DNA from: Paenibacillus_AQ nitricinens
GTDB lineage: Bacteria; Bacillota; Bacilli; Paenibacillales; Paenibacillaceae
Length of the DNA: 64,000 bases
Assembly: GCF_052056485.1 (NCBI RefSeq)
Contig: NZ_CP183948.1
Coordinates: forward strand, 868,001-932,000
Direction of reading: 5' to 3'
The position numbers and the translations under genes are program-made. The notes under the pieces were generated by a model that saw only the letters and a list, made by a program, of their open reading frames with translations, made no database searches and was not told where the DNA came from. Below, piece after piece: positions 42,812-51,882 of this stretch; the first letter of the stretch is position 1; each line of letters opens with the position of its first letter.

Positions 42812-44533
42812 CTAAGAAGACTTTCCTACAACGTTTGTTCCACTCTTCGTGATCTTGTACGTAAGGATATCACCATTCCAGAAGTGGAATTTCAGGATAA
42901 CTTCTCCGTCTTTAACATCTTTAAAGAAGGCTGGTAGCAGCTTGATTTCTTTCGTGTTATAAGAGGGTGAGAAGGTATTGCCGAACTCCTTGAATGGAGT
43001 CCAGTCTTGCGGGCCTGCATTGCCACCAGCGGTATAGACAGCTTCCATCGTGGCAAGCTGGTTGCCATTAAAGGTAGTTGGAATCGCAAACGATTCAGTC
43101 GTACCTTTGGCATCACTTAATTTGGCAGTGTCATTCACGATGATCTTTAGTCTCCACGCAACACCCTTGTTGAATTTCAGCGTTAACACGGCATTTTCAC
43201 CGTATTTTTGGGAAGCTGTGAGTTTTTTGAGTTGGCTGGCTTTGAGTGTGAGTTCCTCGCCATTCAAGGTGTAATCTTTTCCCTTTATTAGATACTTCCC
43301 ATTTGCACTAATCGTGGTTAGCTTATTGCCGTTTAGGTTCAGCTTCACCTTGGTGTCTTTGATCGTTGCACCTTTTTTTAGATAGACCAGATCGCTCTCG
43401 GTGCTCGAGGAACGTTCTTTCAGACCAGACATTAATACGTTGTGGAGTTCGGAATCGGACCACTTATACGTTTTCCGGTTGAAATGTTGCCCATTATCCC
43501 AGAGCATGGAGGTCATTTTCTTTTCTTTTAAATAATAGGTAAGGTACTCGAAGAATTTCAGCTTCTCGCCTTGTTCAATCACACCTGTATCCTTATCGAA
43601 GCCTAGCAGTCCAAACTCACCAACGATAACTGGGATTCCTTTGGCTACGAATGTGTTGTAAACGTTATCAAAAGTTTGGATGATATCGTTTTTTGTATCT
43701 TTTTCAAACGTGGTGTAACCAGCGATATTCACACTGAACGGCCAGAAGCCGTAGTAGTGAACGGTCGCGATTATGTTCGGATCGTTAAGAGCTGTAATCG
43801 TCTTGTAAAGCTGATCCATTCTAGGTTGGGTAGGAGAAGTCTCTAATGAAGGCAGCACTAGCGGACGGACATCATTCTTTCCACCTGAGTTTCGAACGAT
43901 CTGATGGAAAGAATTGTTGAGCTCTGTAAGCATCTGTTCCATCTTCACTTCATCGGTACTTCCGCCATCCGTGAAACGAGGTTCATTAATGCTTTCGAAC
44001 ATCAGTTTATCGGATTTATCCTTGAAGCGGTCCGCAATTTGAGTCCATGCTGCGTTATAACGTGCGAGCGTTTCATCATGCTTCTCTTCCATATGACTTA
44101 CCCATAACCAGGAGTCGTGATGGACGTTAATCATTACATAAAGCTTGGCGTCCAGCGCCCAGCCGACAACTTCTTCGACACGGTTGAGATAAGCTTGATC
44201 AATGGTATAGTTCGGTGCTTCACCTATGTGTGAATCCCAAGTGATGGGAATCCGGATACTTTTGTAGCCTTGTGCGGCGATTTTCTTAATCAGTTCTTGG
44301 GTCACACGCGGATTGCCCCAGGAGGTTTCATCCTCACCTGTAGCATCTAGCGTATTGCCAAGGTTCCATCCGGGCTGCATATCGTCTACATAGGATTGGA
44401 TCTTACTCTTTGGTGCTGGCTTAGCTTGTTGCTCGTCCTTAGTGGCAGCGGCGGCAATGGATGAGAACAAAGAAAGCAGAAGAGCGGTGACAAGGGTCAA
44501 TGATAAGAAGTGTTTCTGGATTCGAGTAGTCAT
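42812..44533 (-). CDS. Secreted GH5 endoglucanase with C-terminal carbohydrate-binding-type domains
   Basis: A 573-residue secreted enzyme. A signal peptide (about residues 1-29, ending SSIAAAA) is followed by a GH5 TIM barrel with GWNLGNTLDATGEDETSWGN, acid/base Glu184 in INEPRF and nucleophile Glu306 in IVGEFG, consistent with GH5 subfamily 4. From about residue 385 a CBM_X2-like Ig domain is visible (VYLKKGATIKDTKVKLNLNG), then a further beta domain to the end. Such enzymes cut beta-1,4-glucans, lichenan or xyloglucan outside the cell. AAAGGAGAATTC precedes the ATG. A catabolite-response-like site about 100 bases upstream suggests glucose repression. It stands alone on the minus strand. 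Confidence 0.9.
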   Translation of the reverse strand: MTTRIQKHFLSLTLVTALLLSLFSSIAAAATKDEQQAKPAPKSKIQSYVDDMQPGWNLGNTLDATGEDETSWGNPRVTQELIKKIAAQGYKSIRIPITWDSHIGEAPNYTIDQAYLNRVEEVVGWALDAKLYVMINVHHDSWLWVSHMEEKHDETLARYNAAWTQIADRFKDKSDKLMFESINEPRFTDGGSTDEVKMEQMLTELNNSFHQIVRNSGGKNDVRPLVLPSLETSPTQPRMDQLYKTITALNDPNIIATVHYYGFWPFSVNIAGYTTFEKDTKNDIIQTFDNVYNTFVAKGIPVIVGEFGLLGFDKDTGVIEQGEKLKFFEYLTYYLKEKKMTSMLWDNGQHFNRKTYKWSDSELHNVLMSGLKERSSSTESDLVYLKKGATIKDTKVKLNLNGNKLTTISANGKYLIKGKDYTLNGEELTLKASQLKKLTASQKYGENAVLTLKFNKGVAWRLKIIVNDTAKLSDAKGTTESFAIPTTFNGNQLATMEAVYTAGGNAGPQDWTPFKEFGNTFSPSYNTKEIKLLPAFFKDVKDGEVILKFHFWNGDILTYKITKSGTNVVGKSS

Positions 44534-44631
44534 TGAATTCTCCTTTGTAAGATCATTTTTGAGGATGCTTAAACCGGACCTTCATTACTACTTTGGTGCT
44601 TAGATGATCATATACACCTCCATTAATTTGT

Positions 44632-44645
44632 TGTAAACGCTTACC
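44632..44645 (-). promoter_or_regulatory. Catabolite-response-element-like site upstream of the GH5 gene
   Basis: On the minus strand GGTAAGCGTTTACA fits the CcpA cre consensus in all but the first conserved T. It lies 99-112 bases before the glucanase ATG, near where its promoter would be. Confidence 0.6.
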
Positions 44646-44696
44646 AAATACCCTAACATAGAATAATTTCAACGAGTACCTTACTAATTTGTGGTA

Positions 44697-44712
44697 AATT
44701 CATATATGAATT
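44697..44712 (+). promoter_or_regulatory. Perfect AT-rich palindrome between divergent genes
   Basis: AATTCATATATGAATT is a fully symmetric 16-bp sequence inside a longer ACTAATT/AATTAGT repeat, 41 bases before the plus-strand gene. It is a possible operator. AT-rich palindromes also arise by chance. Confidence 0.35.
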
Positions 44713-44752
44713 AGTGATTTGCAGTGATTCCAAAGTTATGGAGGGCAATCCA

Positions 44753-45331
44753 GTGAGCAGATTTCATTACATAGGCTCGGCTACAGAGCTTCCGTTAGGA
44801 GAAAGAGGCAGTGTACTGTCAGCAAAGACATACAATGAAGTGAAAAATTCCCCAGAGTATAAGAATCAAAGAGAGGCTTTACGCCTGCAAGGCATAATTC
44901 CTTTAGATGACATCGCAGATCTGTCTCATTTAAGAGATGAGGACTGTCTTGTATACGACTCGGAAGAAGATGCAGCGGGTATTTTTATAGAGGAACTTGG
45001 GTATTGGAACGATGAGATTCGCAAGCATTTTCGGAGTCCATATGTATACCGGATTTCACCGAATTGGGGCGGCTTCTCTGTATCCCCTAAGCTAAAAGAT
45101 ACGCTACCAGGATCGTATGATGCCTCACTCAAGTGTTGTCGGGAGTTATTTAGGCTTATGACAGATTATGGGGTATCTGGTGCCGAGTTTGAGCTTTATA
45201 CTTGTTGGGCTGAGGAAGAAGGGCTCCTACGAAATAAAAAGTATGATCGAATCTTTGATTTGGCCTCTTTGTCACTGGAGGAGGGCTTTGAGCTGAGAGA
45301 AAAAGAGTATATTGTGGTTAAAATGATTTGA
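44753..45331 (+). CDS. Hypothetical cytosolic protein
   Basis: A 192-residue acidic protein without signal peptide or membrane segment. It opens with SRFHYIGSATELPLGERG and contains CLVYDSEEDAAGIFIEEL. I do not recognise a domain, though similar small proteins of unknown role occur in Bacilli. GTG 44753 was chosen for the GGAGGG seven bases ahead; the frame is open 13 codons upstream without a ribosome site. It is divergent from the GH5 gene and ends 52 bases before the promoter of the cobalamin riboswitch. Confidence 0.6.
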   Translation: MSRFHYIGSATELPLGERGSVLSAKTYNEVKNSPEYKNQREALRLQGIIPLDDIADLSHLRDEDCLVYDSEEDAAGIFIEELGYWNDEIRKHFRSPYVYRISPNWGGFSVSPKLKDTLPGSYDASLKCCRELFRLMTDYGVSGAEFELYTCWAEEEGLLRNKKYDRIFDLASLSLEEGFELREKEYIVVKMI

Positions 45332-45382
45332 TATTCAATAGGATTATCGCTAACTACTCGTTATATAAAAAACAAATATTGC

Positions 45383-45411
45383 ATGACAAAAGCATCTATA
45401 TTAGATATGAT
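45383..45411 (+). promoter_or_regulatory. Promoter of the cobalamin riboswitch operon
   Basis: ATGACA (45383-45388) and TATGAT (45406-45411) each differ from consensus by one base and are 17 bases apart. The transcript would begin near 45418, just before the riboswitch aptamer. Confidence 0.65.
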
Positions 45412-45429
45412 GGAGCATGAAAAATTAAT

Positions 45430-45612
45430 ATTAGCAATAGGTGCCAATTATGAATGTTTCGGAAATGCAATCATAGATTGGTTAAATGGAAAGCGGGTGT
45501 GAGTCCCGCGCGGTCCCGCCGCTGTGAAAGAGGAGTCCTTGCAAGGTACCACTGGGAAACTGGGAAGGTAGCAAGGGTGATGATACTTGAGCCAGAATAT
45601 CTGCCTGTTTCT
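45430..45612 (+). ncRNA. Cobalamin (B12) riboswitch
   Basis: The conserved elements of the cobalamin aptamer appear in order: AGGTGCC near 45439, AATGGAAAGCGGGTGTGA, GTCCCGCGCGGTCCCGCCGC and TGTGAA between 45484 and 45530, CCACTGGGAAACTGGGAAGG at 45549-45568, GTGATGATACTTGAG and the B12 box GAGCCAGAATATCTGCC (45589-45605). In this RNA class binding of adenosyl- or methylcobalamin switches off expression downstream. A terminator hairpin follows at 45692, so transcription attenuation is likely. It stands in front of the transcobalamin-like surface protein and ECF transporter genes, which identifies cobalamin as the probable transported compound. Confidence 0.95.
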
Positions 45613-45691
45613 GATACACCATTAAACTCTACGAGCGATAGAGGGGTGTTTGATATAGTATATGCCTGCTATTATTGCGGTTCACTATCTT

Positions 45692-45724
45692 AAACCTCTT
45701 GACGTTATGTTGAGTGGTTTTTTT
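45692..45724 (+). terminator. Riboswitch expression-platform terminator
   Basis: AAACC/GGTTT with further imperfect pairing (CTT/GAG) around a loop is followed by seven T. It lies 80 bases after the aptamer and well before the first gene, as expected for ligand-controlled termination. Confidence 0.75.
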
Positions 45725-45727
45725 GTA

Positions 45728-45830
45728 GTGCTAAAAATATAAGAAAGTATAAGTTTAGCACCTATACTCTATGTCTTATATTTCTCGCTAAACGCATAAC
45801 GTCCTTATAAGGACGCCGAGGGCGTTATGC
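45728..45830 (+). other. Structured leader between riboswitch terminator and first gene
   Basis: Two further hairpins follow the terminator: GTGCTAAA/TTTAGCAC (45728-45761, perfect 8 bp) and GCATAACG/CGTTATGC (45794-45830, extended by CC/GG past a bulged T, with a TCCTTATAAGGA palindrome inside). Neither has a T tract. They lie upstream of the ribosome site of the 1660-residue protein. Their role is unknown. Confidence 0.5.
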
Positions 45831-45887
45831 TTGGAAAGTTTATTCTGTTTTTTTATCATAGGAAGAGAAGGGAAGGGTTATGGAAAC

Positions 45888-48800
45888 ATGAAGAAAAATA
45901 AGTTTTTAGCTTGGTTACTCATTGTAGCTGTATTTATCACGACGTTCTCTACAAGCGTAATCCCGGCTCATGCGAATGAAGTAATTGCCGATAGTGCAGT
46001 TGTAACAACAGAGGTTAATCAAGCTCTAGTAGAGCAGATTAATGCGTTAGTACAAGAGCCAGATACAGAGAAGCCTACGATATTAATAGAAGGTATACAA
46101 GATAAACAAGAAGTATCCAGTAAAGATTTAAGCTTCAAAGTAGTGGTTACAGACAATGTCTATAAAGACATTATCCCAGTAGTAAAGCTGAACCAAGTCG
46201 TTCTGTCAGCTACTAATGGTGAGTACAGAGCCTCTCTTAACCCAGGTAGTAACGTAATCGCAGTAACGGCTGTAGATGGCGCTGGGAACAAAGCAGATAA
46301 TGTAACCTATCAGGTTACTTATAAAATTACTGCCAAAGAACAGTTAGATAAAAGCTTGGCTTACATCGTTAACACTGTAAAGAATCCGTCATTTGGAACA
46401 GGTAGCGGAGAATGGTCGATTCTTTCTCTAGCACGTGCGAACTATAAAGTACCAAGTGGTTATTATGATCTCTATTACAACAATGTAGCTACGAAAATAA
46501 CATCGATTATCAAAGAGGATGGAAAACTCGACGCCAATAAAAGCACAGAGAATTCCAGAGCAATTCTAGGACTGACCTCTATCGGAAAAGATATCACGAA
46601 TGTTGCAGGTCATGATCTAAGAAATGCACTCGCTGATTATCAATATATTCAGAAGCAAGGGAACAACGGTCCCATATTTGCTCTGATTGCACTAGATAGT
46701 CATGACTACGAAATTCCAGTATTATTCCCTGATCCTGATGAGAAGGGAGTTATATATCAAAGCACAAGAGAAAACCTGGTTCAGTACATCTTAGATAGAG
46801 AAGTTAAAAAAGGTGCAGCAGATGCCGGGGGCTGGGCTTTAGGTGTAACCAAAGCAGACGTCGATATGACCGGGATGGCGATGCAAGCACTTGCGCCTTA
46901 TTACGCAACGAATTCTAATGTAAAAGCTGCCGTGGATCGGGCGATTGCATGGTTATCGAGTGTACAAAATGCTCAAGGTGGATTTACAAGCTGGGGAAGC
47001 ACAAGCAGTGAGAGCATCGCACAGATTGTTGTTGCCTTAACTGGCGTAGGCGTAGATCCGCACAGTGACCCTAAGTTTATTAAAGAAGGAAATTCACTTA
47101 TAGATGCTTTACTTAGCTTCTCTGGGCCGGATGGTGGATTCAAGCATATTCTCACCGGAAAAGTAGACGCTATGGCTACGGATCAAGGCACATATGCACT
47201 CGTATCCTATGATCGTCTGATCAATAATAGCAACCGTCTCTATGACATGAATGATGTTCAATTAGAGCAGCCGGAAGTACCGACTCCAGATGTAGCCAAG
47301 CAGCATTTGGATAAGAGCCTTGCCTATCTTGTTAAAACCGTAACGAATCCGACTTATTTCGGAGAGTGGTCCATTCTTTCTTTAGCACGTGCAAACTACG
47401 ATGTGCCTAATGATTATTATGATCTCTATTACAACAATATAGCTACGAAAGTAGCAGCCTTAATAAAGGATGGGAAAATCGATACTACTGTAAGTACAGA
47501 GTATTCCAGATTGATTTTAGGACTTACCTCTATTGGAAAAGATATCACGAATGTCGCGGGGTATGATCTGAGAAAAACGCTTGCTGATTATCAATACATT
47601 CAGAAGCAAGGAAATAATGGTCCTATATTTGCTCTAATTGCGCTAGATAGTCATAACTATGATATTCCAGTAGCGCCAGCAGGTAAAGTTCAAACCACAA
47701 GAGAAAACCTGATTCAGTATATTTTAGATAATGAGATTAAAAAAGGTACAGTAGAAGCCGGTGGTTGGGCATTAGGTACGGCGAAAGCCGATGTCGATAT
47801 GACGGCTATGGCAATACAAGCACTTGCACCTTATTACGCAAAGGATTCTAATGTAAAAGCTGCCGTAGATCGGGCCATTGCATGGTTATCGAGTAATCAA
47901 AATAATGATGGTAGTTATACAAGCTGGGGAAGCACAAGCAGTGAAAGCATCTCGCAAGTTATTGTTGCTTTAACTAGCGTAGGTGTTAACCCAGACAATG
48001 ATGTTAGGTTTATCAAGAATGGCAAGTCCCTTATTGATGCATTACTTGTCTTTGCTGCACCTGATGGTGGATTTAAGCACACCTTAACAGGATCAGTAAA
48101 TGGAATGGCTACGGACCAAGGCACGTATGCACTTGTGTCCTATGATCGTCTGATCAATCATAGTAACCGTCTCTTTGATATGAATGATGTGAAATTGGAA
48201 CAACCAGAAGGACCGGGACCTGGGCAACCAGAGGGTCCAAAAGAACTTCCGTTACCGTCTGGTGATCACCCAAAAGTTGATATCCCAATTGACTCTCAAG
48301 ATTATATTGTTCCAATCAGCACAGGAGATAGCAACAAGGAAATAACGGTAGTTATTCCTAAAAATCAACAATCGAAGGTTAGTGTTAGTTTACCAGATAA
48401 CAGCGATCTTCCTCAGATTGAAGCTACCAAAGGTGACGTATCTGTAGTCATTCCTAAGGGTGCAAAAGTTACCCGTGGAGATGCCTCAGCAATTGAACTT
48501 TTGTCACCTTTAACAGGCACAGAAGCTGCACTAAAAGATAGTCTGAATCAGATTATTTCCCAGGATAAGAAGCTGGAGAGCATTATTCAAGCCTTTTCCA
48601 TGGGTGGCAGTGCAAGAGTAGAATTTAGTCAATTTATAACATTAACCTTTAAGGACCTTAAAGGAAAAGATGCAGCTTATATTCAAAATGGTACACCTCA
48701 TGTGATTCAAAAATTTGCAAGTGACGCCTTAGGTTTGGCAAGCGGCAAGTCAGAGTATGCCTACGATAATGGAAATGATTTAATCGTAAAAACCAATCAC

Positions 48801-50870
48801 TTCACTGATTACATTGCTTACACATCCAGTGTAGTTCAGACACCTGGTGGTGACGGTGGTAGTGACAACGGCGAAGGAAATGGCGGTGGCACTGGTGGTG
48901 GAGGAACCACTCCATCGAAGCCATATGTAACCCTATCCGTGGATAAGCTTACGATTAAGAAGGGATATGTTGTTCCTTCTGTACAGGTAGAGCTACAATC
49001 TGGTGACACAGTGTGGTCTATATTCGAAAGAGTACTAGATAGCCGCGGGATCGACTATAGCTATTCTTGGAACAGTACATTTGGAAGTGTGTATGTTGAA
49101 TCCATAGCTGGTGATGGAGAATTTGACCATGGTAGCGGTAGTGGATGGATGTATAATGTAAATGGAAAATATCCTAATTATGGTGCATCTTCATATAACC
49201 TAAGTGCTGGGGATAGAATTCAGTGGCGTTATACTACGAATTTGGGTGCCGATCTAAATGCACCGATACCAACAGCGAGTCCGACTCCAAAACCAACGCC
49301 AAAACCCAGCGGTACTCCTGCTCCGGGTGATGTAACTATTCCGGAAGGTAACGGTAATCCGACAGCAAGTCCATCTCCAACAGCGGCTCCTAATGATATC
49401 AAGCAAGTGTATAAAGACGCCGATAAGATCTCATCCTGGGCGTTCTCAGCGATTGAAACAGCTACAGTAAAAGGGTACATCCAAGGTAACAATGGTCAGG
49501 TGAATCCGAAGGATTACATTACAAAAGCAGAGTTTACTAAGATCCTAGTTTCTGCATTGGAACTTGATATTAAGAGTGATAAGGGAATTGCCTATAAGGA
49601 TGTAGCTCTGGCAGATTGGTTCTATCCATATGTGAATGCTGCTCATAAAGCAGGATTAATTACAGGCTTTAATAATGAATTTAAGCCAAATGACAAGATT
49701 ACTCGCGAGCAGATGGCAGCAATCATTGTCAGAGCATTATCAATCCCAGCTACGAAGCCAGGAACAGCGATTAAAGACATCAAAACTGCATCCGCGTGGG
49801 CTAAAGCAGATGTGGAAACTATTGTTGCCACTGGACTAATGTTAGGTGATGATAATCAATTTAAACCTAAAGAGCTTGTAACTAGAGAAATGGCAGCTGT
49901 TGTAGCTACTAGAACCCATGATTATAAGAGTGGCGACAAAGCAGTTAGTCCATATATTCAGAACACAGCAGCCTTTTTGCAAAAAACAGTAACAAACCCT
50001 GTCATCTCCTCGGTTGGCGGCGATTGGACAGTGTTCGGGCTGGCACGTTCTGGTGTGAAGGTTCCAGATAGTTATTACGCTAAGTACTATGCGAATGTAG
50101 AAGCAACCCTTAAAGAAAAGGCTGGGAAGCTGCATAGCGTAAAATATACGGAATATGATAGAGTTATTTTGGCATTAACTTCAATCGGCAAAAATATTGA
50201 TAAAGTGGCGGGTTATAACCTACTGGAGCCGCTCGCTGATTTTGATACTGTAATCAAGCAAGGTATTAATGGACCTGTGTTTGCCTTGATCGCACTGGAT
50301 AGTAATCATTACGACATTCCAGTGGTTAAGGATGTAAAGACACAGACGACTAGAGAGAAGCTTATTGATTATATTTTAGGCAGAGAGATCAACGGTGGGG
50401 GATGGGCACTTGGCAGTAATGCTACTGCGGCCGATCCGGATATCACTGGGATGGTTATTCAAGGCTTAACCCCTTATTACAAAACGAATGCCAAAGTAAC
50501 GGCTGCTGTAGATCGTGGAATAACTTGGTTATCCAAAACACAAACAGCAGACGGCGGCTTTGCAAGCTGGGAGTCTACGAACTCCGAGAGCATTGCTCAG
50601 GTGATTGTAGCTTTAACTGGACTTGGTATAGATCCGCATAAGGATTCCAGATTCATTAAAAATGGACATTCAGCGGTAGATGCGTTGCTTGGCTTTGCTG
50701 CAGCTGAAGGTGGTTTTTATCACGTGAAGCAGGGTGGAGTAGGCAACGGAGGCGCGAAACCAGGAGAAGTAGATCTTATGGCTACGGATCAAGCGATGTA
50801 TGCACTGGTTGCTTATGATCGGTTCGTTAAGGGTCAGACGAGTCTTTATGACATGACAGACGTTAAATAG
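45888..50870 (+). CDS. Large SLH-anchored surface protein with transcobalamin-like domains
   Basis: A 1660-residue exported protein. In order: signal peptide (1 to about 30, ending PAHA), Ig-like domain (about 50-145), alpha/alpha terpenoid-cyclase-like domain 1 (149-463), domain 2 (469-772), a beta domain (about 775-985), Gly-rich linker, DUF4430 transcobalamin-C-like domain (1013-1125, with SGWMYNVNGKYPNYGAS), Pro/Thr linker, three SLH repeats (1174-1350) and a third alpha/alpha domain (1355-1660). The alpha/alpha domains share blocks such as GGWALG, DMTGMAMQALAPYY and TSWGSTSSESIAQ. Animal intrinsic factor and transcobalamin combine the same two folds to bind B12. With the riboswitch upstream, cobalamin capture at the cell wall is the likely role. 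ATG 45888 follows GAAGGGAAGGG. Confidence 0.88.
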   Translation: MKKNKFLAWLLIVAVFITTFSTSVIPAHANEVIADSAVVTTEVNQALVEQINALVQEPDTEKPTILIEGIQDKQEVSSKDLSFKVVVTDNVYKDIIPVVKLNQVVLSATNGEYRASLNPGSNVIAVTAVDGAGNKADNVTYQVTYKITAKEQLDKSLAYIVNTVKNPSFGTGSGEWSILSLARANYKVPSGYYDLYYNNVATKITSIIKEDGKLDANKSTENSRAILGLTSIGKDITNVAGHDLRNALADYQYIQKQGNNGPIFALIALDSHDYEIPVLFPDPDEKGVIYQSTRENLVQYILDREVKKGAADAGGWALGVTKADVDMTGMAMQALAPYYATNSNVKAAVDRAIAWLSSVQNAQGGFTSWGSTSSESIAQIVVALTGVGVDPHSDPKFIKEGNSLIDALLSFSGPDGGFKHILTGKVDAMATDQGTYALVSYDRLINNSNRLYDMNDVQLEQPEVPTPDVAKQHLDKSLAYLVKTVTNPTYFGEWSILSLARANYDVPNDYYDLYYNNIATKVAALIKDGKIDTTVSTEYSRLILGLTSIGKDITNVAGYDLRKTLADYQYIQKQGNNGPIFALIALDSHNYDIPVAPAGKVQTTRENLIQYILDNEIKKGTVEAGGWALGTAKADVDMTAMAIQALAPYYAKDSNVKAAVDRAIAWLSSNQNNDGSYTSWGSTSSESISQVIVALTSVGVNPDNDVRFIKNGKSLIDALLVFAAPDGGFKHTLTGSVNGMATDQGTYALVSYDRLINHSNRLFDMNDVKLEQPEGPGPGQPEGPKELPLPSGDHPKVDIPIDSQDYIVPISTGDSNKEITVVIPKNQQSKVSVSLPDNSDLPQIEATKGDVSVVIPKGAKVTRGDASAIELLSPLTGTEAALKDSLNQIISQDKKLESIIQAFSMGGSARVEFSQFITLTFKDLKGKDAAYIQNGTPHVIQKFASDALGLASGKSEYAYDNGNDLIVKTNHFTDYIAYTSSVVQTPGGDGGSDNGEGNGGGTGGGGTTPSKPYVTLSVDKLTIKKGYVVPSVQVELQSGDTVWSIFERVLDSRGIDYSYSWNSTFGSVYVESIAGDGEFDHGSGSGWMYNVNGKYPNYGASSYNLSAGDRIQWRYTTNLGADLNAPIPTASPTPKPTPKPSGTPAPGDVTIPEGNGNPTASPSPTAAPNDIKQVYKDADKISSWAFSAIETATVKGYIQGNNGQVNPKDYITKAEFTKILVSALELDIKSDKGIAYKDVALADWFYPYVNAAHKAGLITGFNNEFKPNDKITREQMAAIIVRALSIPATKPGTAIKDIKTASAWAKADVETIVATGLMLGDDNQFKPKELVTREMAAVVATRTHDYKSGDKAVSPYIQNTAAFLQKTVTNPVISSVGGDWTVFGLARSGVKVPDSYYAKYYANVEATLKEKAGKLHSVKYTEYDRVILALTSIGKNIDKVAGYNLLEPLADFDTVIKQGINGPVFALIALDSNHYDIPVVKDVKTQTTREKLIDYILGREINGGGWALGSNATAADPDITGMVIQGLTPYYKTNAKVTAAVDRGITWLSKTQTADGGFASWESTNSESIAQVIVALTGLGIDPHKDSRFIKNGHSAVDALLGFAAAEGGFYHVKQGGVGNGGAKPGEVDLMATDQAMYALVAYDRFVKGQTSLYDMTDVK

Positions 50871-50886
50871 AACTTTATTTAAAGAG

Positions 50887-50919
50887 ATAAGCAAGGGTAG
50901 CGTGTATACCCTTGCTTAT
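50887..50919 (+). promoter_or_regulatory. Intercistronic 13-bp hairpin
   Basis: ATAAGCAAGGGTA and TACCCTTGCTTAT are perfect complements with a 7-base loop, followed by TATTTAAG. It may partly terminate or stabilise mRNA so that the large surface protein is made in excess of the membrane components. Confidence 0.65.
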
Positions 50920-50943
50920 TATTTAAGGTGGGGAACTTAAGAA

Positions 50944-51882
50944 ATGAACAAGAAAAAATGGCTAACAGCGATACTAATTATTGGTGTGTTGGCGATTGCC
51001 TTCTTTTGGGGCGGGAATTATCAGAAGAGCCCGAACAAGGTTGCAAGTAACATTGCAGAGTCTCAGGTTGTAGAATCAGACAACACGGCTTCGAATCAGA
51101 ATGTTGATGTAGAGCCCACAGCCTCAAGTGATGCCGAGACAACGGAGATAGCACCTACAGCTACGCCTGGCGAAACAGCTAAGCCCGTTGAAACGGTAAA
51201 ACCAACTGAAGAGGTAACGCCGACCGAAACTGCGGTAACAGATGTTGAAAAGCCGACCGCAACACCTAAATCGGATATACAGGCACAACCTACCGCAACA
51301 CCGAAAGCGACGGCAAAACCAGTAACCAAACCAGATTCAAAAGTAGCGACAACAGAAACCAAGCAGGAACCGAAAAAGGATAAATTTCTTACGGATCCAG
51401 TACCGAGTGGGAAACCTAAGCCAGTGGAATGGCAAGATGCAACAGTAGATAAGAAGAAGCAATTAACGGCTACCTTGTCCGTCTCGGCGGCTACCATTTT
51501 AGATAATATGAACATTTTCAACGAGGATAAGCTTGAAGTATTACCGGCAGATGGTATCATTTATAAAGCGCAGAAGGTAACCTTTTATGAAGGGGAGTCT
51601 GTGTTTGATGTTTTGCTAAGAGAGATGAAGAAGAATAAAATCCATATGGAATTCAGCATGACGCCGATCTATAACAGTAATTATATTGAAGGTATAAATA
51701 ATCTGTATGAATTTGATGCTGGAGAGCTTAGTGGATGGATGTACAAAGTAAATGGCTGGTTCCCTAACTACGGCAGCAGTCGTTATGTTCTTAAGGATGG
51801 CGATGTCGTTGAATGGGTATACACTTGTGATTTAGGTCGAGATGTAGGTGGTTATGTAGCCACAGGAGGAGCTCAGAAATAA
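50944..51882 (+). CDS. Membrane-anchored DUF4430 (transcobalamin-like) protein
   Basis: A 312-residue protein with one N-terminal membrane segment (about residues 5-22, WLTAILIIGVLAIAFFWGG), no lipobox Cys, a Thr/Pro/Glu-rich linker of about 140 residues able to span the wall, and a C-terminal DUF4430 domain (about 170-305) with LSGWMYKVNGWFPNYGSSRY and VEWVYTCDLGRDVGG. This is the same domain type as residues 1013-1125 of the preceding protein. The stop overlaps the EcfT start by one base, so it is translationally coupled to the transporter. It probably receives cobalamin from the wall protein and hands it to the S component, which is inference. Confidence 0.85.
   Translation: MNKKKWLTAILIIGVLAIAFFWGGNYQKSPNKVASNIAESQVVESDNTASNQNVDVEPTASSDAETTEIAPTATPGETAKPVETVKPTEEVTPTETAVTDVEKPTATPKSDIQAQPTATPKATAKPVTKPDSKVATTETKQEPKKDKFLTDPVPSGKPKPVEWQDATVDKKKQLTATLSVSAATILDNMNIFNEDKLEVLPADGIIYKAQKVTFYEGESVFDVLLREMKKNKIHMEFSMTPIYNSNYIEGINNLYEFDAGELSGWMYKVNGWFPNYGSSRYVLKDGDVVEWVYTCDLGRDVGGYVATGGAQK

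Noticed and set aside
45454..45693. 79-residue open frame across the cobalamin riboswitch
   Set aside because: It coincides with the conserved RNA elements and has no ribosome site; the sequence is explained by RNA structure.
46333..50870. Long internal DNA repeats considered as a mobile element or CRISPR-like array
   Set aside because: The repeats are in frame and encode duplicated protein domains, with no short spacers or transposase.
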